Shown: positions 1 to 11,805 of the stretch, piece by piece
How the letters are laid out: every line of letters begins with the position of its first letter
Position numbering within the stretch: the stretch's first letter is position 1
Assembly (NCBI GenBank): GCA_030068075.1
Contig: CM057826.1
Coordinates: 64,081,312-64,145,311, forward strand
Direction of reading: 5' to 3'
Length of the DNA stretch: 64,000 nucleotides
Origin: Paguma larvata
Lineage: Eukaryota; Chordata; Mammalia; Carnivora; Viverridae
Program-made: the position numbers and the translations under genes
Notes under the pieces: model-generated
Told to the model about the DNA's origin: nothing
Databases searched by the model: none
Seen by the model: the letters and a program-made list of their open reading frames with translations, nothing else

Positions 1-344
1 GGATAGGTTATGAATTGAAGGAGAGGGAGAAATCTTCTCCCAGGCTACTGGCTCAGGTGCCAGGTGAGGTGACCCCAGAAAAGGGAGAAAGGATTCTAGC
101 ACTTCTATTGTCGAGAGCCCACAATGCTGTGGCGTCAGGAGAGACAAAAGCCCAGGCACTTAGATTTGACACAGTGACAGTGAGAAGGGGCTGAGCCTGA
201 CCATAGGGTTGGGAGGGAAACAGTGCTGCATTTTTCTAACCCTTAACCTCATGTCCCAGTTAGTTTCTGTGATCTTGAAGAAACATAAGCATGCTCAGAC
301 AGTAACTCTAAAATTACTTAGGTTGATGTTATGTCCTTAATTTT

Positions 345-530
345 TTTAATTTTTTTTATTATTTTAAGTTTATTTATTTATTTTGAGGGGGGAGGGAAAG
401 AATCCCAAGCAGGCTCCATGCTATTAGCACAGAGTGTGATGTGGGGCTCAATTTCACAACCCTGAGATCATGACCTGAGCCAAAATCAAGAGAGTTGGAC
501 TCTTAACCAACTGAGCCACCCAGGTGTCCG
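345..530 (-). repeat. CanSINE (older, antisense)
   Basis: Carnivore tRNA-Lys SINE in reverse orientation: T-rich tail at left, TGAGCCACCCAGG head at right. It has a 15-bp TSD, TATGTCCTTAATTTT, at 330-344 and 531-545. Confidence 0.93.
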
Positions 531-557
531 TATGTCCTTAATTTTAAAGCATCTTTT

Positions 558-776
558 TTTTTTAAATAATTTTTTAACGTTTATTTATTTTTGAGACATA
601 GAGACAGAGCGTGAGCAGGAAAAGGGCAGAGAGAGAGGGAGACACAGAACCCGAAGCAGGCTCCAGGCTCTGAGCTGTCAGCACAGAGCCCGACGCAGGG
701 CTCGAACTCACAGACCGCGAGATCATGACCTGAGCCGAAGTCGGCCGCTTAACCAACTGAGCCACCCAGGCACCCC
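558..776 (-). repeat. CanSINE, felid type (antisense)
   Basis: Near-consensus feliform SINE with the GCTCCAGGCTCTGAGCTGTCAG body. It has a 13-bp TSD, TAAAGCATCTTTT, at 545-557 and 777-789. It sits immediately downstream of another SINE whose right TSD copy it abuts. Confidence 0.95.
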
Positions 777-1923
777 TAAAGCATCTTTTAACCTTGGGAA
801 GATTTAGAATTAAGTATAGAAGCAAAACCAGGGAATCAATGATTTTTGTGCTAAGAGACCTGTGCATATTTCATACTTAAGTCTTTGTAATATTTAAGGG
901 AATTGAGCTTATTAGAATAAACAGCATTCTTGTTTCCAATGTAAACTTGTAAGTGAATAATTAATTTAAACTTGTGACTATACATTGGAAAATATAAGAA
1001 TATCTTGCTAAGTTTAAAAACTATATTAGAAACCTAAAGACATTTAAAAATACGTTTAACACTCATGTATGAGTAATTTATATTCTTAAAAAGGTTTTAC
1101 TTGTTCTTTAGATAATTGAAATACTCAAGATGGAAAAATGTATAAATATAGATAAAAATGTTTAAAGGTATTTTTTATTAACTAAATTTTTATATTAATT
1201 TAATACATTAATCAAAACTTCCTTAAAAGCACTTGTTAAACTTTGTTACTTTTATGAACAGAGTAACAAGATCTGTGAGGGAACTAAAAGCTCAAGAAAG
1301 ATATTTTCATTTTTTAACTTCAATACATTGCTTATTCTTTTTAAACAATGCTCCCAAATAATCCTTTCTGTTTGCAAAAGCCTCTCAGTTACCAAAAACA
1401 CAAACGTATTGACATGATGTATGTCTAATTCAAAAGAACACTATATAATTTTTCCCAAATAATATATGGGCTATATTAATATGCTCTCAAATATATATTA
1501 TATATATAGTATAATAGTCCCAATCTATATTTATGCGCATACATGTGTGTATGTATTCTTTTTTTCTCTCAGAGGAGAAGGAAATGCACACACACATTGC
1601 ACACTAAAGATTGGATGGTTTTGTCTGAAAGCTGTTTTCCATGGCTCTGATATTCAGTTACCCATGTAGAGAACAAAGGGATTTTGCTCCATGAAGCCTA
1701 ATTGCCTGCTGAATAAATAAATAAATAGATGAAGTGCTGCACACGTTTAATGAAGGTAAATATTGACCCTGACACCATATGTTTGCTGGGGTGCCAGCTG
1801 AAGTGTGCTGGCAGCTTCCATCAGTCAGCCTAGCAAGCAGGGGCCTCAGTCATTCAGGAGCATAGTCTGGGGAGAGACTGAAATATCAATAAGGCTCTCT
1901 TGCTTATGCCTTAATCCCCCCCA

Positions 1924-1934
1924 ACGCGCGCGCG

Positions 1935-1973
<39 letters not shown>
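1924..1973. repeat. (CG/CA)n microsatellite
   Basis: A compound alternating purine-pyrimidine tract: about six CG steps running into a CA repeat of about 19 units. Such tracts are prone to Z-DNA formation and length polymorphism. Confidence 0.95.
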
Positions 1974-1974
<1 letters not shown>

Positions 1975-2109
1975 AATTTTTCCACCAAAGGCCATTTGCA
2001 AAATCTAAAATCCAAAAAAGGAATAATAGGATGGATATTGATTGCTCAACTTCAGATAGTGCCATGGGAGCCTTTGTTAAATCAGACTGAAGGGAATAAG
2101 CATATCTTT

Positions 2110-2130
2110 GTGAGTGTGTGTGTGTGTGTT
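2110..2130. repeat. (TG)n microsatellite, short
   Basis: Short GT tract of roughly ten units with one interruption. Confidence 0.8.
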
Positions 2131-2903
2131 TTTCTTGTTTTTATTCAAGAAAGGGGTGTGTGGACAAATGATAGCATGCCTTAGTGGAACAGACTTTTTC
2201 CCCCTGCAATACCACATACTTGGGAAGTACTGTCACCCCCAGCCTAGGTTTACTAAACATCACTAGGATAATAATACTGGTCTGGTCTTTGTTGTAGAGT
2301 TTAGAAGTTCAAGTGAGGTTAATTATATAACAAGGCATGGAGAATAGGGCTGTGGACTTTTAAAAGTTTACTATGATACTTCAGAGAAGTCATTCTGCAG
2401 TATACTTTCCCCCACCTTTGCTTCCTGACCCCCTTCCTGTTTCCCAAACAAGGGACAAAGGAGGGACAAAGACACGACAGGCTGCTTTTGGAGGTGGCCA
2501 TGGTGACTTGTGCGGGTGAAGAAACCCCTTTTTCCTCTGAATTTATTTTGAAGAATTTTCCTCTTAATTCTTTCTGAATTATGAAATTCATTTACAGATT
2601 TTCAAAAAATTGAGTTTAATAATTTAAGGATACACAGAATCAGAGAAGTTAAATATTTTCATTCAATAATAGACAAAAATATTTCAAGGAGAGCATATAA
2701 CACATAAGCAAGTGGTCCTTAAAAAGATTATGTAAGTTATTTGGTTTCTCGCTCTCTTACACAGTTAAGTAGATGGGTGTGATTTCAACTGGGATTACAT
2801 TTGGTCATGTATAACAAACAGATGACAAACAACCCCCCAAAAACAAACAATAGGAATGTGAACAAAGGGACATTTCTTTCTTCCATTCTCATATAGAAGC
2901 CTA

Positions 2904-3112
2904 GGGCACCTGAGTGGCTCAGTCGGTTACGTGCCCGACTTCGGCTCAGGTCATGATCTCACCGTTTGTGAGTTCAAGTCTCATGTTGGGCTCTCTGCTC
3001 TCAGCACAGAGCTTGTTTCAGATCCTCTGTTCTGCTCTCTCTTGCCCCTCCCCTGTTTATGCTGTTTCTCTCTCTCTTTCTCAAAAATAAATACACATAA
3101 AAAAAAAAAAAA
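2904..3112 (+). repeat. CanSINE (sense)
   Basis: Begins GGGCACCTGAGTGGCTCAGTCGG with recognisable A and B box regions, followed by a CT-rich stretch, an AATAAA-type end and an A-tail. A short direct repeat, AGAAGCC, flanks it (2895-2901 and 3113-3119). Confidence 0.93.
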
Positions 3113-3611
3113 AGAAGCCCAAAGATAGGCTGCCCAAACCTGGTGTGGTGCCTTCATGCTTGCAGGGTACAGGCTCCTTTCTTCTTCCCTTACCATCATC
3201 TTTAGCTGGCTACTTGTGCTTTGGTCATCACATTCAAATTCCAGCCACTAGAAGGCAGGATAGAGATGTTGCATGTGTCCTTCCTTCTTTTTAAAGACTT
3301 AAAAGACTCTCAAGAAGTACCATTTAATATTTATCATGTACATTTCATTGGCCGGGTCTGACCCACATGGTCATACGTACTTGCAAGGAAATTTGGAGAA
3401 AATGCCCAACTGAAAGTTGGGGTTTAGTTTCAGAGGTAGACTACATGTCATAGTTTGCTTTGGTGTATAAATAATAGGAGGGAAAACTTTAACCTCAAGT
3501 TATCATAAACTGCAAAATCAAGAGTATCTTTTGGATACCCTGGGAATTGCCTCTCTACCTCTTACCCCCCCTAGCCATGCACTATTGCTTTGGAGTATAG
3601 ACCAAATTAAT

Positions 3612-3745
3612 TAAAAGCTGTAGATATGTAGGGTGTGCCTGGCAGTATGTTAGGTGTTACAGATAAAAAAAAAATCTGAATAGGGTGTTCCTTCTGCCTT
3701 CAGGCAGCTTATAGTCTAATAGAGGAGATGAACACATAGAACGCA
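3612..3745 (-). repeat. L2 3' fragment (antisense)
   Basis: Old LINE2 end in reverse: the 'GTGCCTGGCA...TATAGTCTAATAGAGGAGA' pattern typical of antisense L2. Boundaries approximate. Confidence 0.6.
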
Positions 3746-4169
3746 TTTGTAATTACAATACTGTAGTTAAAAAATAAACTACTTAATAAAAAAACTCACA
3801 TATTAATTTTCTAGGGCCGTATTTGTACTTCTATTTTATATAATAATGATCTAGTTAAAGGAAGATTAATACTTGCTGAGAGCTTATATTCTATAACATT
3901 GCAAACTCCATGAGATCAGAGACCACGTCCAGTTTGTTCATTGCTAAACCTGGTACATGATGGATTGTCACTGAGTACTGACTGAGTAGTAAAATGAATG
4001 GAAAAATGTGAGGACAAGGAGAGTCTGCCTTTTAAAAATTTATAATTTCTATAACATGGAAATTTGGAAAATGAAAATACATATTTGTCAAAAATAAAAG
4101 GCAGAGAATGACTATTTACCTTGAACACACAGTCTTCATTTTAGACTTGTCAAACAACCCTATGTATTT

Positions 4170-4391
4170 ATTTCATTTTATTAAAAAATTTTTTAAGTTT
4201 GTTTATTTTGAGAGAGAGAGAGAGACAGCATGAGTAGGGGAGGGACAGAGAGCGAGAGGGAGAGAATCCCAAGTAGGCTCCGTGCTGCCAATGCAGAGGC
4301 TGACACAGGGCTCAAACCCACAAAACAGGCTCATGACCTGAGCCAAAACCGAGAGTCAGACGTTCAACCGACTGAGTCACCCAGGCACCCC
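4170..4391 (-). repeat. CanSINE (antisense)
   Basis: Reverse-oriented SINE with TGAGTCACCCAGG head. TSD AACCCT(A/G)TGTATTT at 4156-4169 and 4392-4405, with one mismatch. Confidence 0.93.
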
Positions 4392-4599
4392 AACCCTGTG
4401 TATTTAAACCATGATTTGTATAATGGACATTTGTTCTCAGGTCTCATTGCCTAGTCATTCCTTCCTAGTGCCCCTATTTGGAGACCCATGTGATTCCACA
4501 GAAGCAAATTCTGCCTATCACTCTGGAGGTACTTTTTGACCTAGGCTAAGCCATTCGGCACAGTCTCCTTTTAGCTACTGTCATTGCTTCAGGGGTGGA

Positions 4600-4640
4600 T
4601 GACATCATCATCATCATTATCTTCATCATCACCATCAGCA
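4600..4640. repeat. (ATC)n-like trinucleotide repeat
   Basis: Imperfect CAT/ATC repeat next to a MIR copy. Confidence 0.75.
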
Positions 4641-4848
4641 CTTTCATAGTGTTTACCAAAGGCAAGGCACTGTTTTAAGCATCGCATTAGTCCACTGAAT
4701 CCTCACAATAACCACATCAAGTAGGTGCTAACATAACCCCTTGTGTATGATGCTCTGAGGCGCAGAGCTTGTAAATAGTGAGGTGGGTTGGAGTCTAACT
4801 CAGGCTGTTTGACTCTGGAATCCATACTCCTAATGACTGCACTGAACT
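4640..4848 (-). repeat. MIR (antisense)
   Basis: Reverse MIR: 'GGCAAGGCACTGTTTTAAGCAT', 'CTGAATCCTCACAATAACC', then 'CTGAGGCGCAGAG' and the tRNA-related head. Diverged, as expected for this ancient family. Confidence 0.8.
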
Positions 4849-6467
4849 GCTTATGACTCAAACAGGTCAATCAGAGTGAACCTGAGGCCTCTAACTAAGA
4901 GAGATGGGAAGGTTGGCTCCCTTTGCTCTGTGTAGTGTGGATACCAGATGTGAGTCCTGGAACTATTCCAGTATCTGATTGCTTCAAGAGAAGCTGGGCT
5001 CAGTTCAAGACCAATACATGGAGGTAGCAGAGGTGAAAGACAGAGAGAATCAGAATCAGTTCTTGGATACTGTTTGAAAGTCAGTGATACAGCAATAAAC
5101 ACTATTTTAAAGATTGGTTTAAGTTGGGTTTTCAAAAGCACCCTGATATCATCTAATTTACAAAAAAAAATTTTATACTTGGATTATTTCTTATCTACAT
5201 CTGTTACATGAAAATATTTATACCTGTGGCCACCACTTACATTTACCAATGAACATGGTATAAATATAGAGACATTAACAATATAAAATATATTACTTTA
5301 GGAGGAAAGAATAGTATAAACATGATCCTAACAAACACCATACTTCTTCAATTTTCAAGATGACATTTTTTTTACATTTTAGTATTTCTGAACTTGGGCT
5401 ATTTCCTATAATTGATAGTATCTTCAATTAATTGACAGTTTTTCTTTCTTTCTCAGCAGTAAGTTACTAATGTAACTGGTGGCATCTTAGATTCAATGAA
5501 ATGCAGTAATTTAATTATGATTGGATATAAATCTCTTAAATATTACTTTATCCTATCTGCACCTAGACTAAGCATACTCAGATATATACTAGTGATATAT
5601 GTATTATAGGTATATACAACAAAACTTAAATTAGTTTCATACTTTCTAGCGTTCTGGCTGAGGTTATATTACAAGTAGTGGCAAATTATAAATTAAAAAA
5701 AATAAATTAATTAAGATTAAAGGGCAGGAGTCTTGTGGTCAAATTCAGCTCTGCCAAGAGCTATACACTTCATTTCTCCGTGTCTCAGTCTTCATCTGTA
5801 AAATAATTAGGGGGTGGGATTAGGTGATCATTAAAAGTTCCTTCCAGATTTCATACGCGACAGGTCCTATGTAATTCTATGACTTGCCGCTGTTTCATAA
5901 TATCAATAAAGCATGCTCTAATCCAAGGCTGAATGAATTATTAGAGATTGCTCCTCATTTTGGGCAATTCAACAAAGCCTTCTAAAGGAAAAAATTACTA
6001 CAATTCTTTTATCAGTATCATCTTGGTTATCAGCTCAAGTGCAACTTCTAAGGGCATTCAGTATTTATTCACCACAACTTGAGTGTAACTCTGGTCTACA
6101 AGTTTGCCCCAAGGCCTAAAGTGTTTACTAATGTCCTAATTGCTCATCCAAGTTAATTTCTACAAAGAATAAGGAAATACCTCATAAAACTTTCTGAGAT
6201 CTAAGTGCCAACCACAGAACCGAGTGATGTACAGAGCAATGAGAACCCCTTAGGCTAATGTGCACATTTCAGTATAGAGCAATGGTTGTATGCTTACTCC
6301 AACTCTTTATTACCACATCAGCAAGGGTTGCTTTTGATTAAGAAGATGGCTGTCTGGGAAAGTAAGAGTTTCCTAGAACAGAATCAAGATAGAGTCCAGG
6401 TAACAGTGCTCAAAAGAAATGTGCATGTAGCATGCCATAAACAAAGCTTGTACAAGTAATCGCATTC
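4849..6467. other. Mostly unassigned sequence, no gene seen
   Basis: Apart from a probable MIR at 5735-5885 I see no recognisable gene. Composition is AT-rich and ORFs are short and unremarkable. Confidence 0.5.
5735..5885 (+). repeat. MIR-like (sense)
   Basis: Contains the MIR core 'AGCTCTGCCA...CATCTGTAAAAT' followed by 'TTCCTTCCAGATTTCAT'. Diverged; boundaries approximate. Confidence 0.65.
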
Positions 6468-6835
6468 GTTCAACACATATTTATTGACAGTCTATGTCAA
6501 GCACTGTAACAGGTGCTTGGGAAACAAAAGTGATCAAGCGAAACATGGCTCTGATTTCAGGAACTACAATCTGGTAAGGGGGTGGTAATAATGCAGATTG
6601 GATGGGGATCCAAACCAGACTTGGGAGTCAAGGGAGTTCCCTGGAGAAGGAAGAGCAAAGTGGATCCCTGAGCAGCAAATGGACCGACTGAGAGGAAAGC
6701 AGGGGAGCAGATGGAGGTTTTGAGAGAGGAGAATTTTAGGAAGAGGAGGGCTTTAAGCTGAGAAAACAGCTCACACTGATCGAGTGTGAAGGTGGAGGGG
6801 ATCGAGGGACTGAAGGTGAGTGATTCATAGGCCAT
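6468..6835 (-). repeat. L2 (antisense)
   Basis: Begins 'TTCAACACATATTTATTGACAG...CAAGCACTGTAACAGGTGCTTGGG', the reverse of the L2 3' end. It continues through purine-rich L2 body sequence before fading. Confidence 0.7.
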
Positions 6836-7084
6836 TTACTGAGCACCTGCCTGTGTGGCTAGTAAAGATTTTGTGGCTTCCCCTTGTTTTGGTGTAATAA
6901 TTTGTCCCCATTTTGTTCTTTATTTTCATTTTTTATTTTATGTAATTAATGCTTAAAATTAAAAAGATTTATCTGGCCATAGGAGTAATACTCATGGAAG
7001 AAAATTTATAAAAATAAACAAAATCATAGAAATGACAAAATTCGCTCACACTTCTACAGAGATACTCGCTGTTGATTATTTTTT

Positions 7085-7162
7085 AAACTTTTTTTTTTTT
7101 TTAACATTTATTTATTTTTGAGAGACAGAGAGAGACAAAGTACGAGCCGGGGAGGAGTCACA

Positions 7163-7211
<49 letters not shown>

Positions 7212-7338
7212 TTTGAAGCAGGCTCCAGGCTCCAAGCTGTCAGCACAGAGCCAGATGTGGGAATTGAACTCACAGACCATGAGACCATGACCTGAGCAGA
7301 AGTCGGACACTTAACCGACTGAGCCACCCAGGTGCCCC
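7085..7338 (-). repeat. CanSINE with internal CA expansion (antisense)
   Basis: Felid-type SINE in reverse. Its polypyrimidine region has grown into a CA microsatellite (about 7161-7208), making the copy longer than usual. An interrupted flanking repeat beginning TGTTGAT is seen near 7070 and 7339. Confidence 0.93.
7161..7208. repeat. (CA)n microsatellite inside a SINE
   Basis: About 24 CA units inside the reverse SINE at 7085-7338, a likely length-polymorphic marker. Confidence 0.95.
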
Positions 7339-7351
7339 TGTTGATATTTTC

Positions 7352-8097
7352 ACATACATAGATCTAGTCCTTATTGTATGCATGTCCGCGTAAGGAAATG
7401 AGATCATAAACTATACTTTATCTTTTTACAAATTATTTAAAAATATTTATTTTTGTATTGCTTAGGTAATACATGTACAGAATAATAGGATTTAAAATTC
7501 CCAATGTATGGAGGGGAATATAAAAAAATGTTAAGTCTCTACTCTGTTCCTGTTCACCAACCATCCATGTTCCCTGCCTGGAGTGAATGACTGTTTTCAC
7601 TTTTCCTTGGCAACTTCTTGATGTCAGAATCAGAAGGCTAGACATTGAGTTCAGGGCTCAACTTCTTCAGATGTTGTTTTTTTTTTTTTTTGCCAGATGT
7701 TATACTGGGTTGTTCTTGTTCCTTCCCTAGGATTCCACCCTTACAAGAAGAGCAATGTGTTGTTTCCAGAAGAAAGGGATGGGAAAGCAGCATGCTGGGC
7801 ATGAAGATCTAGAAGTACCAGAATACGAGTCCCAGGTCCCTTATTTTATAGAGGAACATTCTGAGGCATAGATGATGGGATGTCTTTAAGACCATGTGGC
7901 CAATTAGACCTAAAATCAAAATAATCACGGGATAACTAAAGTTAATTTCTCTGTCCTTTCCTCAAATTTCTGTAGGCAGATAAATATCCATGTCATTAAA
8001 CTGATGTTAATAAAATTAATCTGATATGCTTTATTCAGGTATGAACCAGAATACATGAAGCAGGCAAAATAGTCATTAGAGTCCAGGTTTGAATCCA
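7352..8097. other. Unassigned sequence, no gene seen
   Basis: No exon or confidently named repeat. The first part (7430-7580) resembles an old diverged interspersed repeat that I cannot assign. Confidence 0.45.
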
Positions 8098-8110
8098 GAA
8101 AAGTAGTTCA

Positions 8111-8334
8111 TTAAAAAAAATTTTTTAATGTTTATTTATTTATAGATAGAGTGTGAGCAGGAGAAGGGGAGGGGCAGGGGCAGAGAGAGAGGGAGACACA
8201 GAATCTGAAGCAGGCTCCAGGCCCCGAGGTGTCAGCCCAGAAAATGACGAGGGGCTTGAACTCATGGACTGAGAGATCGTGACCTGAGCCAAAGTCAGAC
8301 ACTCAACTGACTGAGCCACCCAGGCACCTCAAAA
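8111..8334 (-). repeat. CanSINE (antisense)
   Basis: Reverse SINE with head TGAGCCACCCAGGCACC. Direct repeat AAAAGTAGTTCA flanks it (8099-8110 and about 8335-8346). Confidence 0.93.
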
Positions 8335-8439
8335 AAAAGTAGTTCACTTTTAAGTGAAGGTTAATTTTGTTAACCACTAATGACATTCTTTTACTTAACA
8401 TAAAAAAAATCTATTTCATTTAAATCAATCGTGCTTATT

Positions 8440-8935
8440 GTAAAAAAATCCAAACTTTCTGTTAAAAACAAACAAAAATGGACCTTTATATATGCACTAT
8501 ATAAGCAGTTTTTTTTTTTTTTTGCCTCACTACTTACCTTGGATAATTTCCCATGTCAGTTTATATACATGCATTTCATCTTTTCTAACAGCTGCTGGGA
8601 ATTCTATTAGACACATACACTAGAATTAAATAACAACTCCCTATTATTGAATATATGGATTGTTGAAAGAGCGTTAATATTATAAACGTGCTGTAGTAAA
8701 TATCTTTCTACATATACCCGTGTCTGTTATTTGATGAGGATAAATTCCTAGGTGTTGAATTTCTGGCTCAAAGTGTACACATATTTAAAATACTGTATTT
8801 ATGACAGAGTGCACACCAGAGAGCCTGAATCAATTTACAATTCCACCAAAAATGTATCTAAGTACCCTTTTCACCCACTCTTGGCCATCTTGGGATCTCT
8901 CTCAATCCAATGGACAAAGATGTTAATCAGTTCTT
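8440..8935 (-). repeat. Old L1 3' region (antisense)
   Basis: Contains 'TTGTTGAAAGAGCGTTAATATTATAAAC', 'GATGAGGATAAATTCCTAG' and 'TCTGGCTCAAAGTGTACACA', the usual antisense pattern of an old mammalian L1 3' region. Subfamily not assigned. Confidence 0.6.
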
Positions 8936-9640
8936 TAAAAAACTAAAAAAAAAAAAAAAAAAGTCCCCAATGGGACTAGACTTATCCACTAACTCTCCAC
9001 TACCATTTTTTTTTTTATAATATACATATGAACAGTGAAAGGGAAACTAGGGTATTTTCAAAGTGAAAGTTCCAAACCATTTAAACTAAATACAAACCAT
9101 ATCAATGCATTCACTGACAAGAATTAAACACTGTAAAATGAGGATTTTCAGTAAACCCCAAAGAACATTTATATGGAGACCACAAAGATGAAGAAACAGC
9201 TTAGATTGTTGTCTTAGGAGATGACTTCTCTTGAAATGTGGGTAACACCCTTAAGGCATTTCAGTAAATGGGATCTAAGGCTTTAGTAGAAAAGAATAGC
9301 TGGTTAGTGACATATGTATGAAGTGAGTCAGAAGGCAGGATGGTCTTAAAAACGGGATGTGCCTGAGCACATACTATATTAGAAAGAAAAATGAGTAAGG
9401 TGTTCAAATAGAATAGGCAGTGGTATGTTAAAAGTAAAACGGGGATATTTATCTTCCTTAAAAACTATACTTTCTGGTGTAACCACTTGGCAGGGTCTTC
9501 AATACTCTTTTCCTTGACAGGCATTGTTTTGATGGATGGGATAGATTAATAGGGAGGTATAGAATGAGGCACCTCCTTTGAAAAAATTATAGGTAATTAG
9601 GACCAACTTTGATTACTTATTGGAGAGAGAAGCTCTAGAA

Positions 9641-9797
9641 CAGTGGTTCTCAAACCAGCATCCTAAGGATCACCTGAAAACCTGTTAAAAATGCAAAATT
9701 TCAGGCCTAAATTCAGATGTCCTGGATCTGAAACTTTGGGGGTGGGGCCAGCAATCTGTTTTAACAAGTCTTCCTGGTGATTCTGCTGCACTGCCTT
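9641..9797 (+). mobile_element. MER5A-like hAT-Charlie DNA transposon remnant
   Basis: Starts with the MER5A terminus CAGTGGTTCTCAAACC and contains GGGGGTGGGGCC and TTAACAAGTCTTCCTGGTGATTCTG. Non-autonomous element with no coding capacity; the right terminal inverted repeat is decayed. Confidence 0.85.
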
Positions 9798-10334
9798 TGG
9801 GAAGTTAAGTAATTAAATTATTTACTGTCAATGTTTTTAAGGTGTCTTTTTCCTTTTGCAAATCACAGTTAACTTTCTTGGAAAATGTAAAATTAAAAAA
9901 GATGATGAAAGACATAGTTTAAAGACATCTTCCTAAAAGGAATATGGTGCTTTAAAAAGAATTCAATCTGGCATTTTGAAGTGCATGTTTCAGCAAGGGG
10001 TGGGGGCTTGCTCCATGTAGAGAAGAAATTGCTTCTTCCAGGATGGAAGTTGCTGCAGTCCTTCACAGATGGTCTACATATTTCCATAATATTATATCTA
10101 CTATGAACTTGTTTGTCATTTGACTCATCTACATAAGCTTATTATGACAAAATGTCATCTCGACCAAAGAAAGTATTTTTCTTAAAAATCTCTGAAAAGA
10201 GATCAAAGGCTTTGGCACAAGGCTTTAAATAGACTGTATTATGTTATGCACATGTTGAAAACTATACTATTTTTCTGGGGGAAAATGTGTTTGAATAGTA
10301 TCTTGTTAATTTGTTTCTCTGGCTAGGCAGAGAA
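9798..10334. other. Unassigned sequence
   Basis: No recognisable gene or repeat between the MER5A-like element and the rearranged L1. Confidence 0.5.
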
Positions 10335-10678
10335 TGTCCTCCTCTAAAATCCTGCGTAAGGTATACGTGCAACTTTTTAAGAAACCGTCAAAGCGTTATC
10401 CAGAGCGATTGTACCATCTTACATCTGCACCAGCAGTGTATGAGAATCCAAACTATTCTGCCTCCTTACTGACACTGGTATGGTGGTATGGTAGCCATTC
10501 TATAAGATCTGTAGTGGTGCCTTATGGTAATTTTAATTTGTATCTCCCTAATGACAAATGATGTTGAACATCTTTTCATGTGCTCATTTGCCATTTGTAG
10601 ATCTTATGATCCAACTATTCTATTCTTTTTTATTTCAAGAGAAATAAAACCACATGTCCATATAAAGACAGGGATCCT

Positions 10679-11073
10679 TGCTATGGTCTGAACTATGTCC
10701 CTTCCAAATATATATGTTGAAGCTCTAACCCCCAATGTGACTGTATTTGGACATAGGGTCTATAATGAGGTAATTAAGGTTAAAAGAGGTCATAAGAGTA
10801 GGTAGGGCCTTGATATGATAGGTTTAGTGTCCTTATAAGAAGAAAGACTGTAGGCTTGTGCTAACTCCCACGCCTCCCAACAAAGAGGAGGTTATGTGAG
10901 CACACAGTGAGATGGCAGGCATCTATGAGCCAGGAAGAAAGGTTTTACCAGTAAGCAACCATGCTGGCACCCTAATCTTGGAGTGCCAGCTTCCAAAACT
11001 ATAAGAAAGTGTCTGTTGTCTAAGTCACCCAGTCTGCGGCAGTTTGGTATGGTGGCCTGAGCTGACTGGTATA
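10679..11073 (+). mobile_element. MLT1A-type solo LTR (ERVL-MaLR) inside the L1
   Basis: Matches the MLT1A pattern: 'TATGGTCTGAACTATGTCCC', 'TTGAAGCTCTAACCCCCAATG', 'GTCCTTATAAGAAGA' and 'AAGTCACCCAGTCTGCGG'. A 5-bp TSD, ATCCT, lies at 10674-10678 and 11074-11078, and L1 sequence resumes in register on the right, so this is a complete solo LTR insertion. Confidence 0.93.
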
Positions 11074-11510
11074 ATCCTTACAGCTGCATGATTTGTAATA
11101 TTTGTATTATTTGTAATAGCAAAAAACTGAAAACCACACAAATGAATGGATAAACTGTAGTATACACATACTAAGGAATACTGCTGAGCAATACAAATGA
11201 ATGAACTGCTGATATATATATATGGAGAAATCTCAATTATGCTGAATGAAACAGACCAGATTAAAAAAAAAAGAGTTGACACTATTATCCTATTTATAGA
11301 AAAGTCTAGAAAATGCAGATAAGCTACAGTGACAGAAAGCAGATCTGTGGTTGCCTGGGCGGTGAGATGTGGTGAGGAATGAGAGGGAAAAATTATAAAG
11401 GTACAGGAGGAAACTTCAGGGGTGATGAATACATTTGCTAGCTTGATTGTAGCGGTGGTTTCATGTATACATATGTGAAACTTATCAAAGTGTAAACTTT
11501 AAATATATAA

Positions 11511-11746
11511 GGTTTAGGTGGATTTTGAGAGACTTAGCAAAAACCATGAGGGAGGGGAAAGGAAAAAAAAACACAGAGAGGGAGGGAGATAAAACATAAG
11601 AGACTCTCAAGGACTAAGAACAAACTGAGGGTAAGGGGGGTGAGGAGGGGGGAGAGGCGGTGATGGGCATTAAAGGGGGGGCACGTGTTGGGATGAACAC
11701 TGGGTGTTATATGTAAACCAATTTGAAAATAAACTATTTAAATAAA
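11511..11746 (+). mobile_element. 5'-truncated carnivore L1 3' end, nested
   Basis: Contains the carnivore L1 3'UTR signature 'AAGAACAAACTGAGGGT' and 'GTTGGGATGAACACTGGGTG', then a short A-rich tail. TSD AAATATATAA lies at 11501-11510 and 11747-11756, with the older L1 continuing on both sides. It is therefore younger than its host. Confidence 0.9.
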
Positions 11747-11805
11747 AAATATATAAAGTGTACTGTATGCCAATTATAGCTCAATAAGGCTGTTTAAAAA
11801 AAGAA

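Larger units (their letters stand above)
790..2890. other. AT-rich intergenic DNA, no gene seen
   Basis: Mostly AT-rich sequence with no supportable exon. It contains short TA-rich runs (about 1490-1515) and two GT/CA microsatellites listed separately. The small ORFs here lack coding character. Confidence 0.6.
10335..11805 (+). mobile_element. L1 with inverted 5' segment, interrupted twice
   Basis: An old L1 on the + strand. Its 5' segment (about 10335-10606) is inverted relative to its 3' segment (10607 to about 11805), a twin-priming arrangement. The antisense part corresponds to late ORF2 ('ATGGTACAATCG...TTTCTTAAAAAGTT' on the minus strand). The sense part resumes at almost the adjoining L1 position ('TGATCCAACTATTCTATTC'), runs through the 3'UTR ('GACAGAAAGCAGATCTGTGG') and ends 'CTCAATAAGGCTGTTTAAAAAAAG'. 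An MLT1A solo LTR and a later truncated carnivore L1 are inserted in it. No intact ORF. Confidence 0.82.

Noticed and set aside
574..867. Minus-strand ORFs such as WVAQLVKRPTSAQVMISRSVSSSPASGSVLTAQSLEPASGSVSPSL
   Set aside because: This text recurs at about ten places in the window and is simply translated CanSINE. No protein-coding gene is implied.
1924..1973. CRISPR-like or tandem array interpretation of short repeats
   Set aside because: All short arrays are dinucleotide to hexanucleotide microsatellites; no spacer-repeat organisation exists and the organism is a mammal.
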